The notes under the pieces are model-generated. The model did no database searches, was not told where the DNA came from, and was given only the letters and a program-made list of their open reading frames with translations. A program made the translations under genes and the position numbers. Below, piece after piece: positions 38,039 to 48,513 of a stretch of DNA of 64,000 nt (the stretch's first letter is position 1; every line of letters starts with the position of its first letter). Source of the DNA: Serratia plymuthica NBRC 102599. GTDB taxonomy: Bacteria > Pseudomonadota > Gammaproteobacteria > Enterobacterales > Enterobacteriaceae. The stretch spans positions 1 through 64,000 of the forward strand of contig NZ_BCTU01000001.1 in NCBI RefSeq assembly GCF_001590925.1, given 5' to 3'.

Positions 38039-41000
38039 TTACTGCCCCAGCGTGACCTCCACCTGATGGATCTTCCCATCGTCAACCAACGTTATCGCCG
38101 CCTCAGGCTGTTTTTCACCGTCCACAGTGACCAGCGCTTCGCCCTGACCCTGACGGATCGTCAACCGATATTCGCTGCCGCCTTCGCGGTAGTTAAGCGT
38201 TACCTGCGGCCAGTCTGCAGGCAGACGGGTATTGACGGTCAGCCGATCGCCGTGGCGTTTCACCCCCAGCAGGGATTCGACGATTAACCGGTACATCCAG
38301 CCGGCGGAGCCGGTATACCAACTCCAGCCGCCGCGGCCGACATGCGGCGCCACCGCGTAGATATCGGCGGTGACTACGTAAGGCTCGACCTTGTAACGTT
38401 CGGCGGCGGTACTGTCCAGGCTGTGGTTGATGGGGTTAATCAGCGCCATCAATTCCCAGGCGCGTTCGATATTGCCCATTTCGGCGAAGGCCATCACCGC
38501 CCAGACCGCACCGTGGGTATATTGGCCGCCGTTCTCGCGTACGCCGGGCAGATAGCCGCGAATATAACCCGGGTTTGGGCCGTTGCCGTCGAACGGCGGC
38601 GTCAGCAGTTTGATCAGGCCGGCCTGGTTGTCGACCAGGTGTTTATCCAGCGACTGCATTGCCTGCAGGCTGCGCGGTTTATCCCCGGCGCCGGACAGCA
38701 CCGACCAGCTTTGGGCGATGGCATCGATGCGACACTCCGCCGACTCATGGGAGCCCAGCGGCTCCCCGCTGTCAAAGTAACCCCGGCGATACCATTCGCC
38801 GTCCCAGGCATGGTCACGCAGATTGTCGCGCAGGGTGGCGGCCTGTTGGCGGCACAGCGTCGCCAGTTCCTTGTCGTTGCGGGCGGTCGCCAGTTCGCCA
38901 TAACGTTGCAGAATATGGAACAGGAAGAAACCCAGCCACACGCTTTCGCCGCGCCCCTCCAGGCCGACCATATTCATGCCGTCGTTCCAGTCTCCGGCCC
39001 CCATCAGCGGCAGGCCATGCTCGCCGAAGTTCAGCCCGTGTTTCAATGCGCGCACGCCGTGCTGATACAGGGTTTCCTGCGTCGCGCTCAGCGCCGGCTG
39101 TTCGTAGGACGATTCCTCGCCTGGCGCCAGCTTGCGCGCCTCCAGATAGCCGACCTGTTCCTCCAGAATGGTTTTATCGTCGGTGGCGTCCAGGTAGTGG
39201 CAAATCGCCAACGGTAACCACAGATAATCATCCGAACAGAGCGTGCGAACGCCATTGCCCTGCGGCGGATGCCACCAGTGCTGCACGTCGCCTTCGACAA
39301 ACTGGCGCGATGCGCACAGCAGGATCTGTTGGCGCAGCCGCTCAGGAGCGGCGTGGGTCAGCGCCAGCGTATCCTGCAGTTGATCGCGGAAGCCAAAGGC
39401 GCCGCCGGATTGGTAGTAGCCGCTGCGGGCCTGAATGCGGCAGGAGAGGGTCTGGTACAGCAGCCAGCCGTTGGCCAGCAGATCGACCGCCGGCTGCGGC
39501 GTGCCGATTTGTACTTTGTTGAGAATGTCATCCCAATGCGCCGTCACCTGCAGCAACTCATTTTGCAGTGCCTCTTCTTGCAGGTATTTTTGCAGCAGCG
39601 CTTCGGCCTCATTGGCATTTTGGCCCAGGCCGAGGGCGAACACAAAGCTGCGCTGATCGCCATCGATCAGGCTGATCGCCGACTGCACGGCACCGCAGGG
39701 ATCCATGCCGGCGCCCACTTTGCCGGATAAGCGCCGCAGCTTCAGCACCGCCGGGCTGGTCAGCGAGCCGTTGCGGCCAATGAATTCGCGCCGATCGCTG
39801 CTGACTGAACAATGTGCGCCGGAGACGCCGAAGAAGGCGGTGCGCTCAGAACCGTTGCCACCGTAGTGATTGGTGGCCAGCACGCCGCATCCGCTTTCGG
39901 GCGTTGCCGCCTGCGTGACGATGTGCATGGCCGTTTTTTGCCGCAGATCGCCGAGGATAAACTCCACGTAACCGGTAGCCGATAGCTTGCGCGTGCGCCC
40001 GGAGGTGTTGGTCAACGTCAGCAGGAACAGTTTCACCGGCGCTTCTTTAGCGACCAATACGGTGAACTGGCTGTCAATGCCGCTTTCACGATGATCGAAC
40101 ACGCTGTAACCGAAGCCGTGGCGTGTCAGATAGTGGCCGCGTCCCCGGGTGGGTAGCGGCGTGGGTGACCAGAAGTGGCCGTTCTCTTCGTCACGCAGAT
40201 AGAAAGCTTCGCCGCTGCGGTCGCAGATGGGATCGTTCTCCCAAGGCGTAAGGCGGTATTCGTGGGCGTTTTCGTACCAGGTGTAGGCCTGGCCGCTTTC
40301 CGAGACAACCGAGCCGAACATCGGGTTGGCCATGACGTTTGACCAGGGCGCAGGAGTGATCTTGCTCTCGTTCATGGCGATCACATATTCACGGCCATCC
40401 TCCGAGAAGCCGCCGAGGCCGTTATAGAACTGCAGCGTGTCGATGGCGGGCAACTGCGGCGAATGCAGGTTGCGCGGCAGATTGTTCACCGTCGCCAGTT
40501 TCGACGAGGCGGTGACCGGCGACAGCGGCTGCTGCTGGATCTGCGGCAGTTGCAGCCGTTGGTTTAGCTGTTCATTTAATCCGCCACGCCGATCGTCGAG
40601 GTAAATACGCGCCACGCTGAGCAGCAGGCGGTGATCCTCCGGTGACATATGCTCGCTGGTACGCACGAAAATGCCGCCCGGTTTATCGGTCTGGGTTGAT
40701 TCCATACCCGCGGCGATCAGGCCCATTATCTGGTTTTGCAGCTCCTGACGGTAGCCGCCGGCGTCCTCGTTAAGGATCACCAGATCCACCGGCAGTCCTT
40801 TCAGCCGCCAGTAGTTGTGCGCCTGAATCAGCTGTTGCACCAGCCCGATGTTCTCGCCATCGGTCACCGTCAACAGAACGATCGGCAGATCGCCTGAGAT
40901 CGAATGCCCCCACAGCCCCGACTGGCCGCGGCGATTTTGGATGATTTCGCTGCTGGCGGCGCGCATTTCCTGCGCCGGGAACACCACCGCGCTCGCCAGC

Positions 41001-44000
41001 CGATTGAACAGGTTGGCATCTTCCTCATTGGCGTTCAACTGACGCAGCACCACCTGGCTGTGCGACCAGGCCAGTTCAAACACGCGGTCGGCCAGATGAC
41101 GATCGCGGTATTTTTCCAGCATGGCCAGGCTGCTGACGCGGTCTTCGCAGACACCGTAGAAAATATCCAGTGTCAGCGGCACGTTAGGCTCCAGCACCAC
41201 GCGCTGGCGGATAGCGATAATCGGATCGATGACCGGCCCGGCGCTGTTGGTCAACGGCGTATTCTGATACAGCGCCTGCGGGTTGGCCGGGGTACGTCCA
41301 CGGCCGATAAATTTGGCGCGATCGGTTTCGAACGAGGTCTGGCTGGAACGGCCCTGTACCGTCATCATATGCAGCAGCCACGGGCATTTTTCGTTTGGCT
41401 CGCGCGGGCGGCGGTGACACAGAATCGCGTCCTGATCCGGCAGCAATTCGGTCTGAACGAACAAATTGCTGAACGCCGGGTGAGCCAAATCGTTGCCGGC
41501 CGGCGCCAGTACCACTTCCGCATAGCTGGTGATTTCAATGGTGCGCGACTGTTTACTGCGGTTCACCAGGGTGATGCGCCGCAGCTCGATATCGTCCTCC
41601 GGTGATACCACAACCTGCGTTTTGACCGACAGTAAGCTCTGACGGCGTTGATATTCGGCGCCGGCATCGTTGAACACCGCGCTGTATCCCTTGGCTGCCC
41701 CCCCGATCGGTTGCCAGGTGTTGCTCCACACTTCGCCGGTTTGCGGATCGCGCAGGTAACAGAAGGCCCCCCAGTTGTCGCAGGTCGCGTCCTCGCGCCA
41801 GCGGGTCAGGGCCAGGTTTTGCCAGCGGCTGTAACTGCCGCCGGCTTGGGTCAGCATCAGGTGATAGTTGGCATTGGACAGCAACTGCACTTCCGGGATC
41901 GGCGAATCCACCCGGCTGAACTCACGTGCAATGAAGCTGGCCGGGGTAATGGTGCCCTCATGGGTTTCGAAATGGCGGCGGGTACTGTACAGCTCAACCG
42001 CATCCGGCACCCGTTCTTGCAGCAACAGACGCGTCGACTGGAAGGCGGGATAATTCGCGAAGCGCGCCACCATAGGGGCATCCAGCAGCAGATGGGACAG
42101 GGCAAGGAAGCTCATGCCCTGATGGTGCGCCATATAGGAGCGGATGATCACGTACAACTGACCACGGCTGAGGCGCACGGTGGTGTAATCCAGCGCCTCG
42201 TAAAACCCGTAGCGGCCTTTGGCGCCATTTTTTTCCAGAGCGACGAGGTTGCTGCAAGCGGCATCCGGATCGACAATCAGCGCCATCACCGTCGCGTAGG
42301 GCGCGACCACCATATCGTCGCCCAGCCCGCGACGCAGGCCCAGCCCCGGTACGCCAAAGGCGTGATACTGGTAGTTTTGATCGGCATCGAAGCCAAAATA
42401 GCCGGATTCGGAGATGCCCCAGGGCACGCCGCGCTCCTTGCCCCAGGCGATTTGCCGTTCCACTGCGGCGCGGCACATTTGCACCAGCAGGGAGTCAGGG
42501 TAGGCCGGCATGACCAGTTGCGGCATCAGGTATTCAAACATTGAGCCGCTCCACGACATCAGCGCCGGCTCATTTTCGATCACGGTAAACAGTCTGCCGA
42601 GGGCAAACCAACTGCGCTGAGGCACCTGATTAGTGGCGATGGCGACGTAGTTGGTCAGGCGAATTTCCGATGCCAACAGATCGTATTTACTGCTGTCCAT
42701 GCGGTTTTGATCGCAGTTAAAGCCGACGGCCAGGAAATGGGTCGCTTCGTCATACAGGAAGTTAAAGTCCATCTGCGCCATTTTTTCCAGCCGCTGCTGG
42801 AGGCTATACAACTGCGTCAGCCGTTCCTGAGCCAATGCGCTGGCGGCGTCAAGCAGGCTTTGCTGCTCTGCCGACAGCATCAGCTGTGCCGGCGGATTGG
42901 CCAGCCAGTGCAGGCTTGGCGCCGGCTCCATCTCGGGTACGCTGTCGCTCAGCCAGCCGAACCACAGCGCCCATTCCGCGCAGAGTTCGTTGAGTTGCTG
43001 ATGCAGCGCACCGGCCCAGCGTTTGGTTTCTTCGTCGTGATTCAGCGCCGGTTCCTGCAACCCGTTGCTGTAGTTGCGCATGGCGTTCAGTTCGGCCTGC
43101 AGCGCGGTGGGATGGCTGTTTAACGCCTGTTCAAAATGGTTACGCAGCTTCGGCAGGTTTTTGTGGGCGGCCTCTCCCCAATGTTGTTCCAGCAGTTGCA
43201 GGCTGTCGCCAAGCCCGGCCAGCACTAATTGCGGGCTGATGACCGGCTGGCGAGCCAGCGCGGGCAGGCCGGCGCTGAGCGTCAGCAGGTGACCGGCGAG
43301 ATTGCCGCTGTCTACGCTGGAGATATAGCGCGGGTTCAGCGGTTCCAGGGTACGGGTGTCGTACCAGTTGTACAGGTGACCGCGATAGTGCTCCATGCGG
43401 TCCAGCGTGTTGAGTGTCAGCTCGGTACGCCGCAGCGCCTCGCTGAGCGTCAGATAGCCGAAATCATAGGCGGTGAGGTTGGCCAGCAGCGACAGCCCGA
43501 TATTGGTCGGCGAAGTGCGGTGCGCGACCACCGGTTCCGGTATCTCCTGATAGTTATCCGGCGGCAGCCAGTTTTCCTGCTGATTGACGAAGGTACTGAA
43601 GAAGTCCCAGGTCTGGCGGCTGGTGTGGCGCAGGAAGCGGCGCTGTTCGTCGTCGAGCGCGTTTTTACTGCGCTGCGGTTCATGGCTGAGATAGCACAGC
43701 AGGAACGGCGCCAGGCACCACAGGGTGGCGAAGGGCAACGTGATAAACAGCGCCATCGGATTATGCAGATAGCTAAACAGCAGCAACGCCACACCGGCCA
43801 GCGGATTGATCCACATCGCCCGGTAAAAGTTTGCCAGAGTAACCTGCCGGCGGGCGCCGGATTGAGCGTAGCTGGTCCACTCTTGCAGGTTGCGTTTGCT
43901 GATCAGCAGGCGCCACAGGGTAATGGCGATCGCTTTCAGGCTGTACAGCGCTTCATGCGGCAGCGTCGCCAGCCGCAGGCCGACTTGAGCCAGCCGATGC

Positions 44001-46681
44001 AGCGCGCCGTTCATCGCCAACTGCAGGTGTTGCAGGAAGGGCCTGCGGGGTGGTTTGCGGACAACATCCTGCGCCAGTGCCAGCAGGGTAGGCAACAGCA
44101 GGATGATGGCGAAGAACGCCAGCCAATAGCGGGTGTTCGGCAGCCAGACAAGACCGCAAAACAGCAGCAGCAGTAGGCTGGGCGACGTCAGGCTACGGCG
44201 CAGGTTATCGAACAGCTTCCAGCGTGACAGGGTGCTCAATGGGTTGGCCGTGCGTGTACCGTCTTCGGTTTTTACCCGTGGCAGCAGCCAGTTGAGCAGT
44301 TGCCAATCGCCACGGATCCAGCGCGTGCGGCGCGCGACGTCCACCAGATAGTTGCTGGGATACTGTTCGTACAACAATACGTCGCTTAGCAGGCCGGAGC
44401 GAGCGTAGCAGCCTTCCAGCAGATCGTGGCTCAGCACCAGATTCGGCGGGCAGGTGCCTTTGAGGCTGTGCGAGAACACGTCGACATCGTAGATGCCCTT
44501 GCCGATAAAGGATCCTTCGCCAAACAGATCCTGGTAGATGTCCGAAGCCATTAACGTATAGGGATCGTTGCCCGGCGTGCTGCTGCACAGCGCAGCGTAG
44601 CGGCCCTGGCCGTAAGTCGGTATTTCCTCCGCCATGCGCGGCTGCAGGATGGCGTAGCCCTCTACCACCCGCTGTTGACGTGCGTCGTACTGCGGTTGAT
44701 TCAGCGGGTGCGCCATGGCGGCGATCAACTGGTGGGCGCTTTCGCGCGGCAATACGGTGTCGCTGTCGAGAGTGATGACGTATTTCACGTTTTTCAGCAC
44801 TTCCAACCCGGCGCCAACCTGGGTGCAAAATGCGTTGCCCCGGTTGCGCAGCCAGTCGTTCAGCGCATTCAGCTTGCCGCGTTTGCGTTCCAGCCCCATC
44901 CATATGCCCTGTTTTTCATTCCACTCGCGGTCGCGGTGAAACAGGAAAAAGTGGCTGGGGCCTTCACAGGGATAGCGGCCGTTGAGCGCTTCCATTTGCT
45001 GACAGGCATAGGCCAGCAGATTGGCATCGTCCGCGTGCTGCTTTTGCGGCGCATCGTTGAAGTCGGTGAGCAGGGCAAAGTGCAGATGTTTCATTGCGTT
45101 GCCCAGATAATAGACCTCAAGCGCGTTGATCAGCTTATCGACGCCGCTTTTGCTGCCGATCAGCGTCGGTATCACCACCAGGGTGCGGAACTCGGCGGGA
45201 ATGCCGCAGGAGAAATCTAGCCTCGGCAGAGGTTGCGGTGTGCGACTGCGGGTGGTGACCTCACTAAGCAGGTTGAGCACGAACTGGCTGACCACCGCCG
45301 CCATCGGGAAGAACAGCAGCGCCAGCCCCCAACTGATGCCGGTGCTGTAGGCATGGCGCAGCAACTCCGCACAGCAGGCGGTGGTGATCAGGCTCAGGCT
45401 GCCTAGCCAGGAAAGCAACGGCGCCTGATTTAATGCATGGCGCAAACGGGTAATGCGCCCGAGCCGAACCTCAAGCTGTTGTTCCAGCTCCGGTCGACCA
45501 TCGTCAATCAGGTAGTAGCCAACGTGGTTGCGGCGTGGATCGCTGGACGGATCTTCGGCCGCCACCCGCGCCATATTCAGTACGTGTTGGGCGACCTGCA
45601 CTTCATTGCGCGAGCAGTGGCGCGCCAGCATTTCGATCACGTGGCGGTAGTGGTCGCGGGTGTCGAAGTGCATCAACGGGTAAACCCCCGCCGGATCGTC
45701 GCGCAGGGTTTGATCGACCTGGCTCATGGTTTCGACAAACTCGGCCCAGTCCATTTCGCTGAGCTGGCGCAGGCCGGAAATGCTGTTGCTGACCGACAGC
45801 TGGCTGACGGCCAACTGCTGGTTAAAGCGGTGGATCAGTTCAGCCGAGCTCAGGCTGACCTCAGCCAAGCGCTGCTCAACCCAGGTGAGCGGCAGCGCCA
45901 GCATGGTGCCGTGGCCCTGTAAACGACGGACCAGCTCGGCGACAAAGGCGCTGGAACGCGGGGGATTGGAGCGCGCCATGTCGGCAATCACCACGATCAG
46001 GTTAGCCGGATCGTTTTCCGCCGATTCCAGCATTTTGGTCACCCAGCTGTCGGCCAGATTGCGCTCGCTTTGCGCTTGTGCCACTTCAACGCTAACGCGC
46101 CGCAGATTCTCGATCAGTGCCAGACGCAGCATGCCGGGCAACGCCCAGAGTTCGCCCATCGTCAGATTGACTTCTTTTTGATAGGCGGCGATATACCGCG
46201 TGAGGCTTTCGGCGTCCCAGCGGCCATCGCCGTGCGCAATGGCTTCGGCGGCCACGTCATAGATTCGCGGGCAGTTATAGGGCGCCGCCAACTGCGGCAG
46301 GCCGCGGCCAAAGGTTTTCGGCAAATGGTGACGCACGACGCGAATTTGTTCTTCGATCAGATAGTAGTTATCGAGCAGCCATTCGCCGGCGGGGGTCATG
46401 CTGGATTTCTTGCCGTTGCTTAACTGGTGGCAGCTATCCGCCAGTATGCGTTCGTTTTCATCCAACCGTTTCAGCAAAAAATAGGGGGTCTTGCGCGTCG
46501 CCAGCTTGTGTGAGCGCGCCAGGCGCTGGCCATAGCGTTCCATTTGATCGACAGAAAACAGTTCTGCCTTGATGGTGCCTCCGTTGGTCTCGGGGGCGTT
46601 TTTATTACGCCGCAGCGGCAACGGTTTTATTTTTGCAGTTTTTCGTTGCTTTTTTAACCAATTGATTAGTATTTCTTTCAC
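38039..46681 (-). CDS. Cyclic beta-1,2-glucan synthase (NdvB/ChvB/Cgs family)
   Basis: A giant 2880-residue inner membrane protein, matching the usual length of Rhizobium NdvB, Agrobacterium ChvB and Brucella Cgs (about 2830-2870). It polymerises UDP-glucose into cyclic beta-1,2-glucan, a periplasmic osmolyte and host-interaction factor. Order of parts: N-terminal region; membrane helices near residues 425-475; a GT84 glycosyltransferase domain with DSDTVLP (near 638) and RRTRWIRGDWQL (near 785); helices near 830-860 and 950-1000; a glycoamylase-like DUF3131 region (about 1025-1530, ending SYMAHHQGMSFLALSHLL); and two GH94-type beta-sandwiches and the GH94 catalytic part with GAGDWNDGMNMVG (near 2563), which controls chain length. 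I chose the GTG at 46681 because AAGGAG lies 7 nt upstream; an in-frame ATG at 46744 would add 21 residues. No ndvA-like exporter is adjacent. Confidence 0.92.
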   Translation of the reverse strand: MKEILINWLKKQRKTAKIKPLPLRRNKNAPETNGGTIKAELFSVDQMERYGQRLARSHKLATRKTPYFLLKRLDENERILADSCHQLSNGKKSSMTPAGEWLLDNYYLIEEQIRVVRHHLPKTFGRGLPQLAAPYNCPRIYDVAAEAIAHGDGRWDAESLTRYIAAYQKEVNLTMGELWALPGMLRLALIENLRRVSVEVAQAQSERNLADSWVTKMLESAENDPANLIVVIADMARSNPPRSSAFVAELVRRLQGHGTMLALPLTWVEQRLAEVSLSSAELIHRFNQQLAVSQLSVSNSISGLRQLSEMDWAEFVETMSQVDQTLRDDPAGVYPLMHFDTRDHYRHVIEMLARHCSRNEVQVAQHVLNMARVAAEDPSSDPRRNHVGYYLIDDGRPELEQQLEVRLGRITRLRHALNQAPLLSWLGSLSLITTACCAELLRHAYSTGISWGLALLFFPMAAVVSQFVLNLLSEVTTRSRTPQPLPRLDFSCGIPAEFRTLVVIPTLIGSKSGVDKLINALEVYYLGNAMKHLHFALLTDFNDAPQKQHADDANLLAYACQQMEALNGRYPCEGPSHFFLFHRDREWNEKQGIWMGLERKRGKLNALNDWLRNRGNAFCTQVGAGLEVLKNVKYVITLDSDTVLPRESAHQLIAAMAHPLNQPQYDARQQRVVEGYAILQPRMAEEIPTYGQGRYAALCSSTPGNDPYTLMASDIYQDLFGEGSFIGKGIYDVDVFSHSLKGTCPPNLVLSHDLLEGCYARSGLLSDVLLYEQYPSNYLVDVARRTRWIRGDWQLLNWLLPRVKTEDGTRTANPLSTLSRWKLFDNLRRSLTSPSLLLLLFCGLVWLPNTRYWLAFFAIILLLPTLLALAQDVVRKPPRRPFLQHLQLAMNGALHRLAQVGLRLATLPHEALYSLKAIAITLWRLLISKRNLQEWTSYAQSGARRQVTLANFYRAMWINPLAGVALLLFSYLHNPMALFITLPFATLWCLAPFLLCYLSHEPQRSKNALDDEQRRFLRHTSRQTWDFFSTFVNQQENWLPPDNYQEIPEPVVAHRTSPTNIGLSLLANLTAYDFGYLTLSEALRRTELTLNTLDRMEHYRGHLYNWYDTRTLEPLNPRYISSVDSGNLAGHLLTLSAGLPALARQPVISPQLVLAGLGDSLQLLEQHWGEAAHKNLPKLRNHFEQALNSHPTALQAELNAMRNYSNGLQEPALNHDEETKRWAGALHQQLNELCAEWALWFGWLSDSVPEMEPAPSLHWLANPPAQLMLSAEQQSLLDAASALAQERLTQLYSLQQRLEKMAQMDFNFLYDEATHFLAVGFNCDQNRMDSSKYDLLASEIRLTNYVAIATNQVPQRSWFALGRLFTVIENEPALMSWSGSMFEYLMPQLVMPAYPDSLLVQMCRAAVERQIAWGKERGVPWGISESGYFGFDADQNYQYHAFGVPGLGLRRGLGDDMVVAPYATVMALIVDPDAACSNLVALEKNGAKGRYGFYEALDYTTVRLSRGQLYVIIRSYMAHHQGMSFLALSHLLLDAPMVARFANYPAFQSTRLLLQERVPDAVELYSTRRHFETHEGTITPASFIAREFSRVDSPIPEVQLLSNANYHLMLTQAGGSYSRWQNLALTRWREDATCDNWGAFCYLRDPQTGEVWSNTWQPIGGAAKGYSAVFNDAGAEYQRRQSLLSVKTQVVVSPEDDIELRRITLVNRSKQSRTIEITSYAEVVLAPAGNDLAHPAFSNLFVQTELLPDQDAILCHRRPREPNEKCPWLLHMMTVQGRSSQTSFETDRAKFIGRGRTPANPQALYQNTPLTNSAGPVIDPIIAIRQRVVLEPNVPLTLDIFYGVCEDRVSSLAMLEKYRDRHLADRVFELAWSHSQVVLRQLNANEEDANLFNRLASAVVFPAQEMRAASSEIIQNRRGQSGLWGHSISGDLPIVLLTVTDGENIGLVQQLIQAHNYWRLKGLPVDLVILNEDAGGYRQELQNQIMGLIAAGMESTQTDKPGGIFVRTSEHMSPEDHRLLLSVARIYLDDRRGGLNEQLNQRLQLPQIQQQPLSPVTASSKLATVNNLPRNLHSPQLPAIDTLQFYNGLGGFSEDGREYVIAMNESKITPAPWSNVMANPMFGSVVSESGQAYTWYENAHEYRLTPWENDPICDRSGEAFYLRDEENGHFWSPTPLPTRGRGHYLTRHGFGYSVFDHRESGIDSQFTVLVAKEAPVKLFLLTLTNTSGRTRKLSATGYVEFILGDLRQKTAMHIVTQAATPESGCGVLATNHYGGNGSERTAFFGVSGAHCSVSSDRREFIGRNGSLTSPAVLKLRRLSGKVGAGMDPCGAVQSAISLIDGDQRSFVFALGLGQNANEAEALLQKYLQEEALQNELLQVTAHWDDILNKVQIGTPQPAVDLLANGWLLYQTLSCRIQARSGYYQSGGAFGFRDQLQDTLALTHAAPERLRQQILLCASRQFVEGDVQHWWHPPQGNGVRTLCSDDYLWLPLAICHYLDATDDKTILEEQVGYLEARKLAPGEESSYEQPALSATQETLYQHGVRALKHGLNFGEHGLPLMGAGDWNDGMNMVGLEGRGESVWLGFFLFHILQRYGELATARNDKELATLCRQQAATLRDNLRDHAWDGEWYRRGYFDSGEPLGSHESAECRIDAIAQSWSVLSGAGDKPRSLQAMQSLDKHLVDNQAGLIKLLTPPFDGNGPNPGYIRGYLPGVRENGGQYTHGAVWAVMAFAEMGNIERAWELMALINPINHSLDSTAAERYKVEPYVVTADIYAVAPHVGRGGWSWYTGSAGWMYRLIVESLLGVKRHGDRLTVNTRLPADWPQVTLNYREGGSEYRLTIRQGQGEALVTVDGEKQPEAAITLVDDGKIHQVEVTLGQ

Positions 46682-46845
46682 ACAAAAGCTCCTTACATCT
46701 GACCCAAAGGACAGCCGGTGAAACCGCCGGGAGATCGTGAACATCCTGTTTTTTACGCCGGGCAGATCTGACGTGGGTTCGCAGCAGGCAGGAACATGCT
46801 TTCTCAGTATAGTCGCAGAATGCCCGGTCGGCCGTTTTTTGAACT

Positions 46846-46870
46846 AATTGTTTAGATTTTATAAACAATT
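46846..46870. repeat. Inverted repeat between the divergent glucan synthase and menF genes
   Basis: AATTGTTTA (46846-46854) and TAAACAATT (46862-46870) are perfect arms around a 7-nt spacer. It lies in the 287-nt divergent promoter region, about 165 nt upstream of the glucan synthase start and 98 nt upstream of menF. T-rich sequence follows on the plus strand. Operator or terminator-like element; undecided. Confidence 0.65.
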
Positions 46871-46930
46871 TTTGAGCGTGAGCCTTGACTTAACGCCGCT
46901 ATTTTTCCGCCGTTCAGCCTTGATTTACCG

Positions 46931-46936
46931 TATAAT
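46931..46936 (+). promoter_or_regulatory. Probable -10 element of the men operon
   Basis: TATAAT, an exact consensus -10 hexamer, ends 32 nt upstream of the menF start. No good -35 is seen at 16-18 nt upstream. Confidence 0.45.
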
Positions 46937-46968
46937 TCCCTACATTAAGTTTGGTTATTGAGGTGGCC

Positions 46969-48261
46969 GTGGAACAACTTTCGGGATTGCTGAGGCGATT
47001 GCGCCGACAGCTTGAATCCCCTTTTTCCGTAGGGGGCGGTTTCCGCCAGTTTTCCCTTCCCGTGCCCGCATCGCTGGCCGCCACCTTATTGGAGTGGCTG
47101 GCAGCGCAGCCGGCATTCCCGCAGTTTTACTGGCACCATCGCGACGGCCATGAAGAAGCGGCAGCCTGTGGCGCACTGCGGCTGTTTACGCAAGCGAAAG
47201 AGGCGCAGGCATTTATCAGGGCGTATCAGGGCGCGCGCATATGGGGGCTGAACGCTTTTGACGGCGCTGCGCATTTATTCTTGCCACGTCTGGAAATTCT
47301 GAGTCGCGAAGGTGAAACTCAGCTAACGCTTAATCTGTTTTCTGAAAGCTCGCTGCGTGACGATGCGGACGCAGCCGGTCGCTGGTTGGAAAAGGTGGTG
47401 GCTGCACGGCCAATCGCGCCATTAAAGGCTGACGTGGGCAAGGTGCAGCATCAACCGGAACGTGCCGGGTGGGAAATCATGTTGCACGAAGCGCTGAAAG
47501 CGATCGATCGGCAACAGATGGAGAAGGTGGTGTTGGCGCGCAGCACGTTGCTGACGCTGGATGGCCCGCTGTCCGCGCCGGCGATGATGGACGCCAGCCG
47601 TAGGGTGAATCACCGATGCTACCACTTTATGCTGAGATTTGATGCACATTCCGCATTTCTCGGTTCCAGCCCGGAAAGGCTGTACCGGCGAAATGGCCTG
47701 CAACTACTGACCGAAGCGCTGGCGGGCACCGTGGCCAATCATCCGGATCAACAGCGCGCGCAGGCGCTGGCGCAGTGGTTGCAGGGCGACGCTAAAAACC
47801 AGCATGAGAACCTGCTGGTGGTGGACGATATCTGCCAGCGTCTGCAAGGGGGCGCCGGTTCGCTGGACGTGCTGCCGCCGGAAGTGGTGCGTTTACGTAA
47901 GGTGCAGCATTTGCGGCGCCGTATCGAAGGGTTGCTCAATCGCAGCGACGACGCCGATTGCTTGCAGCGGCTGCAACCGACGGCGGCGGTTGCCGGGTTG
48001 CCGCGTCAGGCGGCGCGCGAATTTATCCTGCAACATGAACCTTTCTCCCGCGGCTGGTACGCCGGATCGGCCGGCTATCTTTCTTCTTCCCTCAGTGAGT
48101 TTTGCGTTGCGCTACGTTGTGCGCAGTTAGAGGAGAAAGGGTTAAGGCTGTATGCCGGTGCCGGTATCGTGGCCGGTTCCGATGCCACCGAAGAGTGGCA
48201 GGAGGTCGAAAACAAGGCCGCCGGGTTGCTGACCTTGTTACAGCCGACCAATTCGGGCTGA
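46969..48261 (+). CDS. menF: Isochorismate synthase MenF
   Basis: MenF converts chorismate to isochorismate, the first step of menaquinone synthesis. The 430-residue product (E. coli 431) has the chorismate-binding fold with [22 protein letters not shown], the hallmark TEALAGTV, and the C-terminal [10 protein letters not shown] and [23 protein letters not shown]-type region. I chose the GTG at 46969 (MEQLSGLL), with TTGAGGTGG directly upstream; the frame also contains TTG/GTG codons 3-18 nt earlier. It is first in the order menF-D-H-B-C-E, separated from menD by 252 nt. Confidence 0.95.
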   Translation: MEQLSGLLRRLRRQLESPFSVGGGFRQFSLPVPASLAATLLEWLAAQPAFPQFYWHHRDGHEEAAACGALRLFTQAKEAQAFIRAYQGARIWGLNAFDGAAHLFLPRLEILSREGETQLTLNLFSESSLRDDADAAGRWLEKVVAARPIAPLKADVGKVQHQPERAGWEIMLHEALKAIDRQQMEKVVLARSTLLTLDGPLSAPAMMDASRRVNHRCYHFMLRFDAHSAFLGSSPERLYRRNGLQLLTEALAGTVANHPDQQRAQALAQWLQGDAKNQHENLLVVDDICQRLQGGAGSLDVLPPEVVRLRKVQHLRRRIEGLLNRSDDADCLQRLQPTAAVAGLPRQAAREFILQHEPFSRGWYAGSAGYLSSSLSEFCVALRCAQLEEKGLRLYAGAGIVAGSDATEEWQEVENKAAGLLTLLQPTNSG

Positions 48262-48513
48262 ATTTCCCTATTTATTATCCGGATTTATTGAGCGGCAGGG
48301 GCGGCGAGTGTAAACTACTCGTGATCTTTATGTTTGTTTTTTGTTCTAAATCAATAAATTGTCCGCCATAAAGTCACAGGGATATACGGCGTTTTTGCGC
48401 TGGCGCAAAAGTCGTAGAGATAACTACTCATATACTACAGAACATAATTTTTGGCACGCCGCCCAATGGCGGGCGTCAAAGGCTGATTCTGTTAACCGAC
48501 TTGTGAGCGAATT
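48262..48513 (+). promoter_or_regulatory. menF-menD intercistronic gap
   Basis: 252 nt separate menF from menD, longer than expected for a tightly coupled operon. The AT-rich stretch ending CTACTCATATACTACAGAACATAATT may contain a separate promoter for menD. I see no gene and no terminator here. Confidence 0.35.
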
